A stretch of DNA of 64,000 nucleotides from JBDREC01 sp043820105 [NCBI: Pseudomonadota bacterium] (lineage in GTDB: Bacteria; Bdellovibrionota_F; JAHFAK01), in assembly GCA_043820105.1 (NCBI GenBank), contig JBDREC010000039.1, positions 5,793-69,792 of the forward strand, given 5' to 3'. The notes below the pieces were generated by a model. The model was not told where the DNA came from and did not search any database. It saw only the letters and a program-made list of their open reading frames with translations. The translations under genes were made by a program, and so were the position numbers. This document shows, in pieces, positions 26,785-34,806 of this stretch. The stretch's first letter is position 1, and the number at the start of each line of letters is the position of its first letter.

Positions 26785-29463
26785 GTGTTGGAACTTAAAA
26801 GAATAATAACATTTCTCATCCCTGTCTTATGCTTTAGTTTTTTCTCAATACAGGCAAGCCAGGATTGCCTGAACCTTTTTTCTTTTACTATTCTAAACGC
26901 AGAAAGATCAAATTTAGAGCAAAGGTCTTTAAATGCTACTATCCAGACAAGAATTACTGCTTCAGGTGCCTTTAATGATGCTCTTGGCAACAGTTTTTTT
27001 AGACCAATTTTTGCAGATCATCCAGTTGAAATTGATTTGCTTCAAGGTGTGATTGTAGAAGTAAGGATATTTGAAAAGTCAGATGACATGCCTAATATTT
27101 TTAAAACAAAGCCTATAAAGAGAATTGAGTTCAAGCTTTTTATTAATGAAAATGGTCAATTGGCATCTTCTTTTGAGAATAATTATAATCGTGATTCAAT
27201 GAAAAATGGGATTATTCTACGCAGGTTAATTGGCAAATCTTTGCACTTTGATTATCATAAATTTTGGGGAAGCTTTGAAGTTGCTTCAAATAGCGTGGTA
27301 GCGATAAGACTTAAAGATGGTCAGGTTCTTAGAGCTGATGTTCTTGATGTTCAAAATATTAAAGATGCTTTAAGCATAGACATGAATAAAGAGAACTCAC
27401 ATATAATCATGAGCAGAGATTATTCACTTGTCTATAACAGGCATGGAAGTTTAGTTAGGTCTGACATGTCCCCCCCTAATGCCGGTGAAATGGCAGGCTT
27501 TGATTTGCATACTGCAATAGTCCGTCTTGGAAAGCATGGCGAGCTTTATTTGGGAGAAAGGAATATTGCAAGATTTAATAACTTTGAAATGCATATTGCA
27601 GCTGTTAAAATTTTGAATGGTTTTGTTGTTGAGGTAAACATATTAAAAGTTAAGAACACCTATGACGTTAAAAAACCAGGTTCAATTGATTCACAGCTGG
27701 CAGATAATGGAAAAAGGGAATTTGCTTTAATTTACGATATTAATGGAAACTTAATTGAAACCCAAACAAAACACTCAACTAACAGCTTGGAAGGTCATGT
27801 GAAAATAGACGGAAGAACCATTATTACAAGGCTAAGTGACAGTGGTCGCCTTTCTATTGCAGCTCTTGGATATAATCTGGAGTTTGCAAATCATAAGGCT
27901 GGGATCGTTGCTATTAAATGCCGGAATGGGGTCATTTGGGAGCTCGACTTTTTAGATGCCACACATATTTGGAACATTAAAGATTTAGATGATATTGAAA
28001 GACATATAAAAAAAGATGAAAATGGCCTTGAGATTGGAAGACAATTTTTCAGACTGGTTTGGGATAGAGATCAAAATCTGCTTGGATCTTTTTACACACA
28101 TTCCGGAAGGATTACTCCACGCTATGGCAATAATGAGGGGCCCATTACCTTAGCTCCAGATATAAATGCCCAGGAGATCTTCACAAGAAAAGCTAAAAAA
28201 TATTTAGCAGATGATGAAAGCGCTTCATCTCCTGCTATTTGTCCACCAAAGATGATAATTATGGATTCAATACCCATCAAAACGTCTGATGCTATAAGTG
28301 ACAAAGAATTATCAACCCTGAATGATATTACAATCAGGACCTTTCTTAAAGAAAATGGAATGCTGAACCTTGGGGGAGAGCATATCTTCCAGAGAAAGAA
28401 CTTGAGCAAAAATCCAGTAGAAATCGATATTATTCAAGGTGAAATCATAGAAATTAGAATTTTTGAAATAGCAAGTGCATCTGACTCTGCCTTTTTATCC
28501 TCTCCAATCGAAAAAGTAGAATTTTCACTTGCCTTTGATTTTGAGGGCAACTTTTTGAGAACTTTTGGATCAAGATTCTATGGTTTTAATAAAAGCTTTC
28601 AAGGAACCATAATTACAAGATTAAAAAACAGAAGCAGTGAAATCGCAGGCAATAACCTGGGAACCTTTGAAGAAGCGTATGCTTCTAATTTAGTAGCAGC
28701 GAGATTTCAAAATGGAGTGCTTATAAGAACAGATGTTCTTGATTTAAGCAAAATCAAAGAAGCCCTTGATTTAAAGCCACAGGAGCAGGAAGCTCATATC
28801 TTGGATTCCAGAGAATACATTCTTAATTATAATACAAGGGGTGAATTAGTAGCTTCTTACACTCACCAATCATCAATAACAATGGCAAGGCTTGAAACCT
28901 TTGAATCAAATATTCTTGTATTAAGATTAAACGATGAAGGCTTAATCCGAATAGGCAAAAAAGATGTTTTGAAAAAAAGGTGTTTTGCAAATAGCCTGGC
29001 TGCTGTATCAATTACAGATGGTGTTGTGACATTGGTAAGAATTTTGAATATTGAAAAGCCTTATGATTTAGATGACATAATAAAGCTTAACAGACATGTT
29101 GTAGAGAATGGAAAAATTGAATTCTACCTGGTCTGGGATATAGCTGGAAGATTAATTGATTCTTTTCAAAGCCTTTATCCAGTTCCCCAAAGGCTTTGGT
29201 ATATAAATGGAGTTATAAGTGGAAATTTATTTGTGGATTCACATAATGGCTTTATCTTCAGGGGAGTTCGTTATTCTTTTGGAACAAAAGAAGATTATAG
29301 TGGATACCCTATTAGCAAAATACAGTTTTCAGAACCAAGAAGGCCAGGCCAAATAACAAGTTTTGTAATCTTTGATGAATCAAGCAAAGAAGAGGTGGTT
29401 GTCTGGACAGATGATATAGTAAGAAAAGATTTATCGAGCATTGGCAATGGTATGATAAATTAA
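26785..29463 (+). CDS. Secreted protein with internal duplication and repeated beta-rich units
   Basis: An 892-residue exported protein (signal peptide about residues 7-25). Residues 50-330 and 515-795 are clearly homologous, for example HPVEIDLLQGVIVEVRIFE against NPVEIDIIQGEIIEIRIFE. Within each half a unit of roughly 85-100 residues recurs: a V/I-rich strand with NG or DG turn, a V-x-V-L-D/I-L-x segment, a spacer, then Y-x-L-V/I-Y-x-x-x-G-x-L. I count seven such units (near 90, 170, 270, 373, 548, 637, 740). No known family came to mind. The GTG start follows the small secreted gene by 2 bp. An extracellular binding or adhesion role is a guess. Confidence 0.75.
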   Translation: MLELKRIITFLIPVLCFSFFSIQASQDCLNLFSFTILNAERSNLEQRSLNATIQTRITASGAFNDALGNSFFRPIFADHPVEIDLLQGVIVEVRIFEKSDDMPNIFKTKPIKRIEFKLFINENGQLASSFENNYNRDSMKNGIILRRLIGKSLHFDYHKFWGSFEVASNSVVAIRLKDGQVLRADVLDVQNIKDALSIDMNKENSHIIMSRDYSLVYNRHGSLVRSDMSPPNAGEMAGFDLHTAIVRLGKHGELYLGERNIARFNNFEMHIAAVKILNGFVVEVNILKVKNTYDVKKPGSIDSQLADNGKREFALIYDINGNLIETQTKHSTNSLEGHVKIDGRTIITRLSDSGRLSIAALGYNLEFANHKAGIVAIKCRNGVIWELDFLDATHIWNIKDLDDIERHIKKDENGLEIGRQFFRLVWDRDQNLLGSFYTHSGRITPRYGNNEGPITLAPDINAQEIFTRKAKKYLADDESASSPAICPPKMIIMDSIPIKTSDAISDKELSTLNDITIRTFLKENGMLNLGGEHIFQRKNLSKNPVEIDIIQGEIIEIRIFEIASASDSAFLSSPIEKVEFSLAFDFEGNFLRTFGSRFYGFNKSFQGTIITRLKNRSSEIAGNNLGTFEEAYASNLVAARFQNGVLIRTDVLDLSKIKEALDLKPQEQEAHILDSREYILNYNTRGELVASYTHQSSITMARLETFESNILVLRLNDEGLIRIGKKDVLKKRCFANSLAAVSITDGVVTLVRILNIEKPYDLDDIIKLNRHVVENGKIEFYLVWDIAGRLIDSFQSLYPVPQRLWYINGVISGNLFVDSHNGFIFRGVRYSFGTKEDYSGYPISKIQFSEPRRPGQITSFVIFDESSKEEVVVWTDDIVRKDLSSIGNGMIN

Positions 29464-29486
29464 AGACACCTTGGGAATTCTCTGAA

Positions 29487-29538
29487 AAAAAACACAAGAC
29501 GAACCTTTAGGGAAAAAACACAAGACGAACCTTTAGGG
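29487..29538 (+). repeat. Tandem pair of 26-bp ACAAGACGA elements upstream of the RAYT gene
   Basis: Two perfect tandem copies of a 26-bp unit (an A6 run, CACAAGACGAACCTTTAGGG). They are bracketed by the inverted repeat GAATTCT (29475-29481) and AGAATTC (29554-29560), with a small hairpin GGAAAT-ATTTCC right after. Related copies are at 15377, 17931, 20631 and, inverted, 30701. Confidence 0.85.
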
Positions 29539-29737
29539 AAATGTCTAATTTCCAGAATTCATAAGAAAAAATAAACCTTCTAATTAAAGTCGATATCTGT
29601 TTTGTCTCTAATTGTCGCAAATAATTAGTTTTTTGGGTTTGTGTATGTTTCAAGCAATAATGGCAGCATTTTTGCATATTGTTTTTCATTATTCATTAAA
29701 ATGTTAAAAACATAAAAGTAACATAAGGAAAAACCCA

Positions 29738-30493
29738 ATGCCGTATCTGCCAAGAAGAACAATAACAAAGGAAAGCAATATATTTCATATTACCTGGCAG
29801 TTTCATAACAAAGATTGGTTTTTCAGTGAATATTGGGCCAAGCATGTTTACTATAGTTTAATGCTAACTTGCTCGGCACTATTTAATATTAATGTTTATT
29901 GTTACGCATTTATGGATTCGCATGCACATTTTATTTTTCAATCGGAAGTACCTGAATTTATTTCAAAATTATTTCATAAAATTCATACAATATTTGCAAT
30001 TGCATTTAATAAAAGAAATGGCCGACGGGGACAAGTTTTTATGGATCGATTCAAGACAATTCCTATAAAGAGTGAAAAAGAATTACTTAGAGTGATGGCT
30101 TATATCGATCTTAACCAAAAAAGAGCAGGCAAGGTAAAACATCCAAGACAAAACAAGTTTTCATCTTATAAGCATTATGCCTTGGGAATAAAAGATGAGT
30201 TAATAACGGAAGTAAAGGCTTATCTCGATATGGGGATTAATAAAAGCTTAAGGCAAAGAACATATAGAAAATTAATAGAATCAAAACTAAAAACAGATTG
30301 GGAAAAAAAGATGCAATATTCATCTGAATGGGTAATTGGAGATATTTCATGGGTAGATACAGTAAGCAGAAAACTTAGGGCCATAATGAGGGACAAAAGG
30401 GATAAATGGAAGAAAGGATATAAAGAAAGATTTGGAATGGATCCAAGTGAAATGCATAAATTAATGAGACAACTTTCAATAATTGCCAAATAA
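29738..30493 (+). CDS. REP-associated tyrosine transposase (RAYT), Y1/HUH family
   Basis: A 251-residue Y1-transposase-like protein. The HUH motif reads SHAHFIF (His62 and His64) and the presumed catalytic tyrosine is Tyr122 in AYIDLNQKRAG, the counterpart of the family signature Y-x-x-x-N-P-x-R-A-G. RAYTs are single-copy, domesticated relatives of the IS200/IS605 transposase that act on short palindromic or GTAG/GGAG-type repeats spread through the genome. Both key motifs are intact. The gene is flanked by copies of the ACAAGACGA element, tandem on the left and inverted on the right, a natural candidate for its substrate. The C-terminal 100 residues are lysine-rich and probably bind DNA. Confidence 0.85.
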   Translation: MPYLPRRTITKESNIFHITWQFHNKDWFFSEYWAKHVYYSLMLTCSALFNINVYCYAFMDSHAHFIFQSEVPEFISKLFHKIHTIFAIAFNKRNGRRGQVFMDRFKTIPIKSEKELLRVMAYIDLNQKRAGKVKHPRQNKFSSYKHYALGIKDELITEVKAYLDMGINKSLRQRTYRKLIESKLKTDWEKKMQYSSEWVIGDISWVDTVSRKLRAIMRDKRDKWKKGYKERFGMDPSEMHKLMRQLSIIAK

Positions 30494-30700
30494 AATGTTA
30501 AGATTAAGCAAGTCAAAGAAAGGGATTATCTAAAATATCAATATTATATAATGATTTTTTAAAATAGACTGAATTAAAATAAGAATCCAAAATCCTGATT
30601 TTCAAAAAGCTTCAAATCTAAAATTAGTCATATTATTTGGGTCTTTAGGTCAAAAAGCTCATTTTTTTCATATAGCGTAGTAAATTGTTTAAAGAAAAAT

Positions 30701-30726
30701 AAAAGGGTCGTCTTATGATTTTTTAT
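30701..30726 (-). repeat. Inverted ACAAGACGA element downstream of the RAYT gene
   Basis: On the minus strand an A6 run is followed by TCATAAGACGACCCTTTTA, close to the tandem units before the RAYT gene but in the opposite orientation. Confidence 0.6.
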
Positions 30727-30869
30727 CTTTTTATTAACAACAGGTTAGTCATGATTCCAATTCTGCCTATTCCCATCTGTTTCTGTCTGTTTCCATGGAG
30801 TCTGTGATAAAAACGTGATAAAAAATGATATGATAAATGTTGTGATTCTTAGATAGTTAATTATTGCTA

Positions 30870-30885
30870 TTTTTTTTTTTTTTTT
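30870..30885. repeat. Homopolymer of 16 T upstream of the pilin gene
   Basis: Sixteen consecutive T residues, 66 bp before the pilin ATG. Runs of this length are unstable during replication and, in a promoter, can vary expression. Confidence 0.85.
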
Positions 30886-30951
30886 GAAATAATTGTCAGT
30901 CTGTATGTGGGTAGGCAGCAATGTTTAATTTTTAAAAAAGAGGAGACCACT

Positions 30952-31467
30952 ATGAAAAAGAAAGGTTTTACACTAGTCGAACTAATGATCGTTGTTGCGA
31001 TCATCGGAATCTTGGCAGCAATTGCTATTCCAAGTTTTATGGCTTATATTAAGAAGTCCAAGAAATCGGAATTAAATGTAATGGTAAATGGAATTTTTGC
31101 AGCAGAGACTGACTATACTATCGATAATGCAAAATTTCATGCTTGTTACCCATCTGTTCCAACTGATGATGTGAATGTTCTTAGTGGAAATAAACTGTCT
31201 GGATCTCAAGCAGCATTTGCCAATGATACAAATGGTTTTAAAATTATAGGCTATGTTCCAGATCAGGATACATATACAGGAGCACAGGTAGACTGCACCA
31301 ATGGGACCAACAATCCAACAATGAAGTGTACTATACTTTTATTTCAGGACTTGGATGATGATGGTAATAGAGGTGATTATCTACAAGTAATTAGAAGAGC
31401 AAAATCAGAGACAGGAAATACTTGGAAATTAGGAAGTCTAACAGAAAATCCGAGCTTTATTGATTAA
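30952..31467 (+). CDS. Type IV pilin / pseudopilin
   Basis: A 171-residue prepilin. The type III signal KKKG followed by [22 protein letters not shown] is textbook: cleavage after Gly5, methylated Phe+1 and Glu at +5, then the hydrophobic N-terminal helix. The globular part has cysteines near HACYPSV, VDCTNG and MKCTIL, which could form a disulfide loop. It may be the major pilin PilA or a pseudopilin; no assembly genes are near, so this is open. AGAGGAGACCACT before the ATG is a strong ribosome site and rules out longer starts. The run of 16 T lies 66 bp upstream. Confidence 0.92.
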   Translation: MKKKGFTLVELMIVVAIIGILAAIAIPSFMAYIKKSKKSELNVMVNGIFAAETDYTIDNAKFHACYPSVPTDDVNVLSGNKLSGSQAAFANDTNGFKIIGYVPDQDTYTGAQVDCTNGTNNPTMKCTILLFQDLDDDGNRGDYLQVIRRAKSETGNTWKLGSLTENPSFID

Positions 31468-31507
31468 TAAAAGATGGCGTCCAAGAAACTAGCAAAAATG
31501 TGTCACC
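31466..31507 (+). repeat. Direct repeat, left copy (flanks the XRE/Fic module)
   Basis: A 42-bp sequence beginning AATAAAAGATGGCGTCCAAG that recurs at 33181-33222 with one mismatch; the last 34 bp are identical. It starts on the pilin stop codon. The two copies are about 1.7 kb apart and enclose the XRE and Fic genes. Confidence 0.9.
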
Positions 31508-31606
31508 TGCTTTTCATAGACACGTCACTTACTGTTTTCATGAAGTATTGTCTTGGGTTTTTAGTTTGAGTAGAAAAGAAAAAATATAGCACGGAGGTAA
31601 ATAGAA

Positions 31607-31822
31607 TTATAAAAGATCCTTGTATTTACACTTAAAAGCATTAGCTAGCTTAAACAAAACTCTTAGGGTTGTATTTGTTTTCCCTGTTTCAATTTTTTGA
31701 TAATGCTTATAGCTAATGCCATAGTCTTCCATATCTTCCTGGGTCAATCCTGCCTTTAGCCTCAATTTCTTAATATTTTTACCTGCTTGTATTGGGAACT
31801 TATCTTCTTTTTTCATTTGCAC
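31607..31822 (-). CDS. XRE-family transcriptional regulator
   Basis: A 71-residue Cro/C1-type helix-turn-helix protein: GKNIKKLRLKAGLTQEDMEDYGISYKHYQKIETGKTNTTLRVLFKLANAFK covers the whole HTH_3 domain, and there is nearly nothing outside it. It is divergent from a Fic gene. Small XRE proteins like this typically repress their own and a neighbour's promoter. The intergenic region holds an 11-bp inverted repeat that could be its operator. Together with Fic it could form a toxin-antitoxin-like pair, although the Fic protein carries its own inhibitory motif. Confidence 0.85.
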   Translation of the reverse strand: MQMKKEDKFPIQAGKNIKKLRLKAGLTQEDMEDYGISYKHYQKIETGKTNTTLRVLFKLANAFKCKYKDLL

Positions 31823-31898
31823 CTCATAAATCTTACAATTATAGCTACACTCCGGGAGGTAGTATTTTAAAATAATGCAATAAAATCTACTTGCAAAA

Positions 31899-31962
31899 GC
31901 AAATAAAAAGAGCTATGATTGCATTTAGTGCCACAAGTGCAAATAAGCTGGTTTTTATTTGC
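31899..31962. promoter_or_regulatory. Possible XRE operator: inverted repeat between xre and fic
   Basis: GCAAATAAAAA (31899-31909) and TTTTTATTTGC (31952-31962) are perfect 11-bp inverted repeats, with a third related half-site GTGCAAATAAGC at 31937. They fill the divergent promoter region. Binding by the adjacent XRE protein is inferred. Confidence 0.45.
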
Positions 31963-31979
31963 AGGAAATGAGGAATATT

Positions 31980-33113
31980 ATGGATATAAAAGAGTTTATT
32001 TCTGGAAATTATAGGAATCAATATAAATATAAAAGTTTTCTGCCGCAATATGTTGATATTAGATGGGAAATGAGTGACAGTAATTTGCTTCATTTGCTCA
32101 GTGAAGCAGATATTAAACTTGGGGAATTAAATGCATTCTCTCAATTAATTCCAGATATTGATTATTTTATTAAAATGCATGTGCATAAAGAGGCCACAAC
32201 CTCAAGCTCAATAGAAGGAACTGAAACCAATATTAAGGATGCATTACAAAAAAAGGAATTTATTGATCCTGAAAAGAGAGATGACTGGTTAGAAGTTCAA
32301 AATTATATTAAAGCAATGAATGGAGCAATCATTCAATTAGAGGAATTGCCCCTTTCAAATCGTCTATTAAAGAATACTCACAAAACACTTTTACAGGGTG
32401 CAAGAGGCAAAAACAAAATGCCAGGTGAATTTCGTAATAGTCAAAACTGGATAGGAGGGGCTACCTTAAGTGATGCAGTTTTTATTCCTCCCCATCAAGA
32501 TGATATAGCAATACTAATGTCAGACTTTGAAAAATTTATAAATAATGAAAATTATCCTATTCCACATCTAATTAGAATTGGTATTGCGCATTATCAATTT
32601 GAAACAATACATCCATTTTTAGATGGAAATGGAAGAATTGGACGTTTATTAATTACCCTATACTTGGTTAGCAAGGGGCTGCTTTTGCGACCAACGCTTT
32701 ATTTGTCGGAATTTTTTGAAAAGAATAAAAATCTTTATTATGATAATCTTAATAGAGTTAGAACTCACAATGAATTGACACAGTGGTTGAAATATTTTTT
32801 GGTTGGAATAAAACAGACAGCTCAAAACTCTATTGAAACATTTCAATTGATAATTAAACTAAGAGAAAAAGTTGAAAATCATGATATTTTATTGCTTGGA
32901 AAAAAATCAAAATTAGCTCAAAAATTTGTTCATTATCTGTATGGAAAACCAATTGTTGATAGCAAAGAAATATCAAAAGAATTTTCCATTAACCCCTCAA
33001 CTACTTCACGCTTGATTGAAGATTTTATTAGATTAGGGATTCTAAAGGAAATTACTGGAAATAAAAGAAATAGAATATTTATTTTTGAAGAGTATATTAA
33101 GTTGTTTGAATAG
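31980..33113 (+). CDS. Fic-domain AMP-transferase (class II, self-inhibited type)
   Basis: A 377-residue protein with the complete Fic motif HPFLDGNGRIGR (about residues 211-222), the catalytic histidine included. It should transfer AMP (or another NMP) to a hydroxyl side chain of a target protein. The N-terminal helix SSSIEG (about 75-80) matches the inhibitory motif (S/T)xxxE(G/N) of class II Fic proteins, so activity is probably held in check within the protein. A winged-helix domain ends the chain (PSTTSRLIEDFIRLGILKEI). ATG 31980 with GAGG upstream is preferred over a TTG at 31959. The gene is divergent from an XRE regulator and the pair is bounded by 42-bp direct repeats. Confidence 0.92.
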   Translation: MDIKEFISGNYRNQYKYKSFLPQYVDIRWEMSDSNLLHLLSEADIKLGELNAFSQLIPDIDYFIKMHVHKEATTSSSIEGTETNIKDALQKKEFIDPEKRDDWLEVQNYIKAMNGAIIQLEELPLSNRLLKNTHKTLLQGARGKNKMPGEFRNSQNWIGGATLSDAVFIPPHQDDIAILMSDFEKFINNENYPIPHLIRIGIAHYQFETIHPFLDGNGRIGRLLITLYLVSKGLLLRPTLYLSEFFEKNKNLYYDNLNRVRTHNELTQWLKYFLVGIKQTAQNSIETFQLIIKLREKVENHDILLLGKKSKLAQKFVHYLYGKPIVDSKEISKEFSINPSTTSRLIEDFIRLGILKEITGNKRNRIFIFEEYIKLFE

Positions 33114-33180
33114 AAATGTCATAAGGCGCCACGTCACTTGCGGTTTTTTCCCACCTGTTTCCATTGAGTCTGTTATAAAT

Positions 33181-33222
33181 AATAAAACATGGCGTCCAAG
33201 AAACTAGCAAAAATGTGTCACC
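33181..33222 (+). repeat. Direct repeat, right copy (flanks the XRE/Fic module)
   Basis: Second copy of the 42-bp repeat, one mismatch from the copy at 31466-31507. It is immediately preceded by sequence that also occurs upstream of the pilin gene. Confidence 0.9.
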
Positions 33223-33274
33223 CACTTTTTGAGAAGAGGTGGTAGTTAGGGTGAATATGGTAAAGGAAAATAAA

Positions 33275-33301
33275 AAAGCCAAGCAATTTTAGCTTGGCTT
33301 T
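33275..33301. terminator. Bidirectional intrinsic terminator
   Basis: AAAGCCAAGC and GCTTGGCTTT form a perfect 10-bp stem with a 7-base loop, with an A-run before and T-rich sequence after. It can end transcription from fic on the plus strand and from tRNA-Leu/secG on the minus strand. Confidence 0.8.
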
Positions 33302-33420
33302 AAATCTTTGTTTGAGTGTGAGTTTGAGTATTGGGGGATAAAATTTTTTTATCCATCTTTTTTTCAAACCCATTACCCAAACACAATACTGTAAAATTTT
33401 TGCGAGAGCAAAAAATTTTA

Positions 33421-33502
33421 TGCCGAGAGTGAGACTCGAACTCACACGGGTCTCCCCACACGGCCCTCAACCGTGCGCGTCTACCAATTCCACCATCCCG
33501 GC
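33421..33502 (-). tRNA. tRNA-Leu (anticodon GAG)
   Basis: On the minus strand the cloverleaf reads GCCGGGA acceptor, GGTAGACGC D-arm, anticodon stem CACGG with loop TTGAGGG (anticodon GAG), a long variable arm of class II type, TTCGAGT T-loop and TCTCGGC closing the acceptor, with discriminator A. CCA is not encoded. It lies at the end of the tpiA-secG run. Confidence 0.95.
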
Positions 33503-33511
33503 TTATTAAAA

Positions 33512-33541
33512 CTAGTTCTAGGTCTAGAGCTAGCGCTAGTT
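33512..33541. repeat. Five CTAG tetranucleotides at 6-bp spacing
   Basis: CTAGTT, CTAGGT, CTAGAG, CTAGCG and CTAGTT follow one another without gaps between secG and tRNA-Leu, a 6-bp-period array related in style to the heptad arrays. Confidence 0.7.
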
Positions 33542-33548
33542 CAAATTC

Positions 33549-33956
33549 TTACTGACCTTCGTCTTCTGTTTCAGCTTCTTCAATAGGTGACTCAACTACA
33601 GGTTCTGTGCTTGCTTCTTGGCTTGCTTTTGCTTCTTCTGGTTCTGCGGCTGCTTTCATGCTTCCTTCAGGAGGAACATTGTCAGCAGGGGCGGTTACGC
33701 TATCAAGTAAGGAAGGTTCTACTTCTGATGATGAAATGTGAGCTAGAGTAATCGAAGTAATCATAAAAACGAGAGCTGCGCTAGCTGTAATTTTTGTCAT
33801 TATGCCAACACCACCACTTGTTCCAAACAAAGTTTGACTTGAACCGCCACCAAAGGCAGCCCCAATATCAGAACCCTTGCCTGATTGTAGCAAAACTATT
33901 AATATTAAACAAAAAGCAACAAATACATGCAATATTGTAATTAGGGTCGCTATCAT
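33549..33956 (-). CDS. secG: Preprotein translocase subunit SecG
   Basis: A 135-residue protein with two membrane segments and the SecG hallmark LIVLLQSGKGSDIGAAFGGGSSQTLFGTSGG. The C-terminal half is an acidic, alanine/proline/glutamate-rich cytoplasmic tail, longer than in E. coli. SecG assists SecYE in protein export. tpiA is directly upstream, the tpiA-secG pair being common in proteobacteria, and tRNA-Leu follows. Confidence 0.95.
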   Translation of the reverse strand: MIATLITILHVFVAFCLILIVLLQSGKGSDIGAAFGGGSSQTLFGTSGGVGIMTKITASAALVFMITSITLAHISSSEVEPSLLDSVTAPADNVPPEGSMKAAAEPEEAKASQEASTEPVVESPIEEAETEDEGQ

Positions 33957-34028
33957 GGTAATTTCCTTGCAAATTATAAAAAGTGTGCACTTCTATAGAA
34001 AATGATTTCAAAAAAGACAAGCTTTTTT

Positions 34029-34787
34029 TTAGTCAACACTTTGGACGATTTTAGCAAAAGAATCAGGATTTAGGCTCGCTCCACCAACTAAAGCACCATC
34101 CACGTTTTCCATTGATAGTAAATCTTTAGCATTTGTGTCTTTTACAGAGCCCCCGTAAAGGATTCTTGTTTTATCAGCTAAAACTGAACCAAACATGTCT
34201 CCATAAATTTGCCTAATAAAGGCATGGACGCGTTCTGCATCATCTGGAGTTGCTGATTTGCCGGTGCCAATGGCCCAAACTGGTTCATAAGCTATTACAA
34301 TTTTATCAAGCTGGAAGGCTTGTAATGCTTTAAAGCATTCTCTAATTTGGACTTCAACAACCTCAAAGGTTTTGTTTTGTTCGTATTCTTCAAGGGTTTC
34401 CCCAACACAAACAATTGGAATAAGATCAAATTCTAAACAAGCGTGGATTTTTTTATTTATTGTATCATTGGTTTCACAGAAATACTGTCTTCTTTCTGAG
34501 TGACCTAAGATAACATATTCCACACCAATATCTTTAAGCATTGGTGGCGAAACCTCACCTGTAAAGGCACCTGATTCTTCCCATCCCATGTTTTGAGATG
34601 CTACTTTAATGTTTGTTTCTGCGAGTGCTATGCCAACAGAATTAAGTGCAATATAAGATGGTGCTACAATTACAGTTGCATTTGCTTTGCCTGATAAAGT
34701 TGCTTTAAGGTTTGCAACAAGCTTTATAGCTTCAGGGATTGTACAGTTCATCTTCCAGTTTCCAGCAATAATAGGTTCTCTTTTCAT
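34029..34787 (-). CDS. tpiA: Triosephosphate isomerase
   Basis: A 252-residue glycolytic enzyme interconverting dihydroxyacetone phosphate and glyceraldehyde-3-phosphate. Catalytic residues are in GNWKMN (Lys), ILGHSERR (His) and AYEPVWAIGTGK (Glu), with the phosphate loop GSVK and LVGGASL at the end. The start MKREPIIAGNWKMN at 34787 has GGAGAAG upstream; a longer frame reaching 34877 would overlap the MCE gene and is not credible. It lies 19 bp after the MCE gene and 72 bp before secG. Confidence 0.97.
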   Translation of the reverse strand: MKREPIIAGNWKMNCTIPEAIKLVANLKATLSGKANATVIVAPSYIALNSVGIALAETNIKVASQNMGWEESGAFTGEVSPPMLKDIGVEYVILGHSERRQYFCETNDTINKKIHACLEFDLIPIVCVGETLEEYEQNKTFEVVEVQIRECFKALQAFQLDKIVIAYEPVWAIGTGKSATPDDAERVHAFIRQIYGDMFGSVLADKTRILYGGSVKDTNAKDLLSMENVDGALVGGASLNPDSFAKIVQSVD

Positions 34788-34806
34788 TGTGTGTTCTTCT
34801 CCTTTT

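Larger units (their letters stand above)
30494..30951. other. Gene-free region between the RAYT gene and the pilin gene
   Basis: These 458 bp contain an inverted ACAAGACGA element (30701-30726), a short sequence repeated near 33155 (CTGTTTCCATGGAGTCTGT at 30787) and a run of 16 T at 30870-30885. I found no open frame of interest and no sigma-54 site. Confidence 0.6.
33114..33420. other. Intergenic region after fic with repeats and a terminator
   Basis: These 307 bp hold CACGTCACTT (33130, also at 31521), a CTGTTTCCATTGAGTCTGT copy (33155, also at 30787), the right direct repeat (33181-33222) and a terminator hairpin (33275-33301). No gene is evident. Confidence 0.65.

Noticed and set aside
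30855-30867. TTGC before the pilin gene as a sigma-54 -12 box
   Set aside because: There is no GG at the required distance upstream, so no -24 element.
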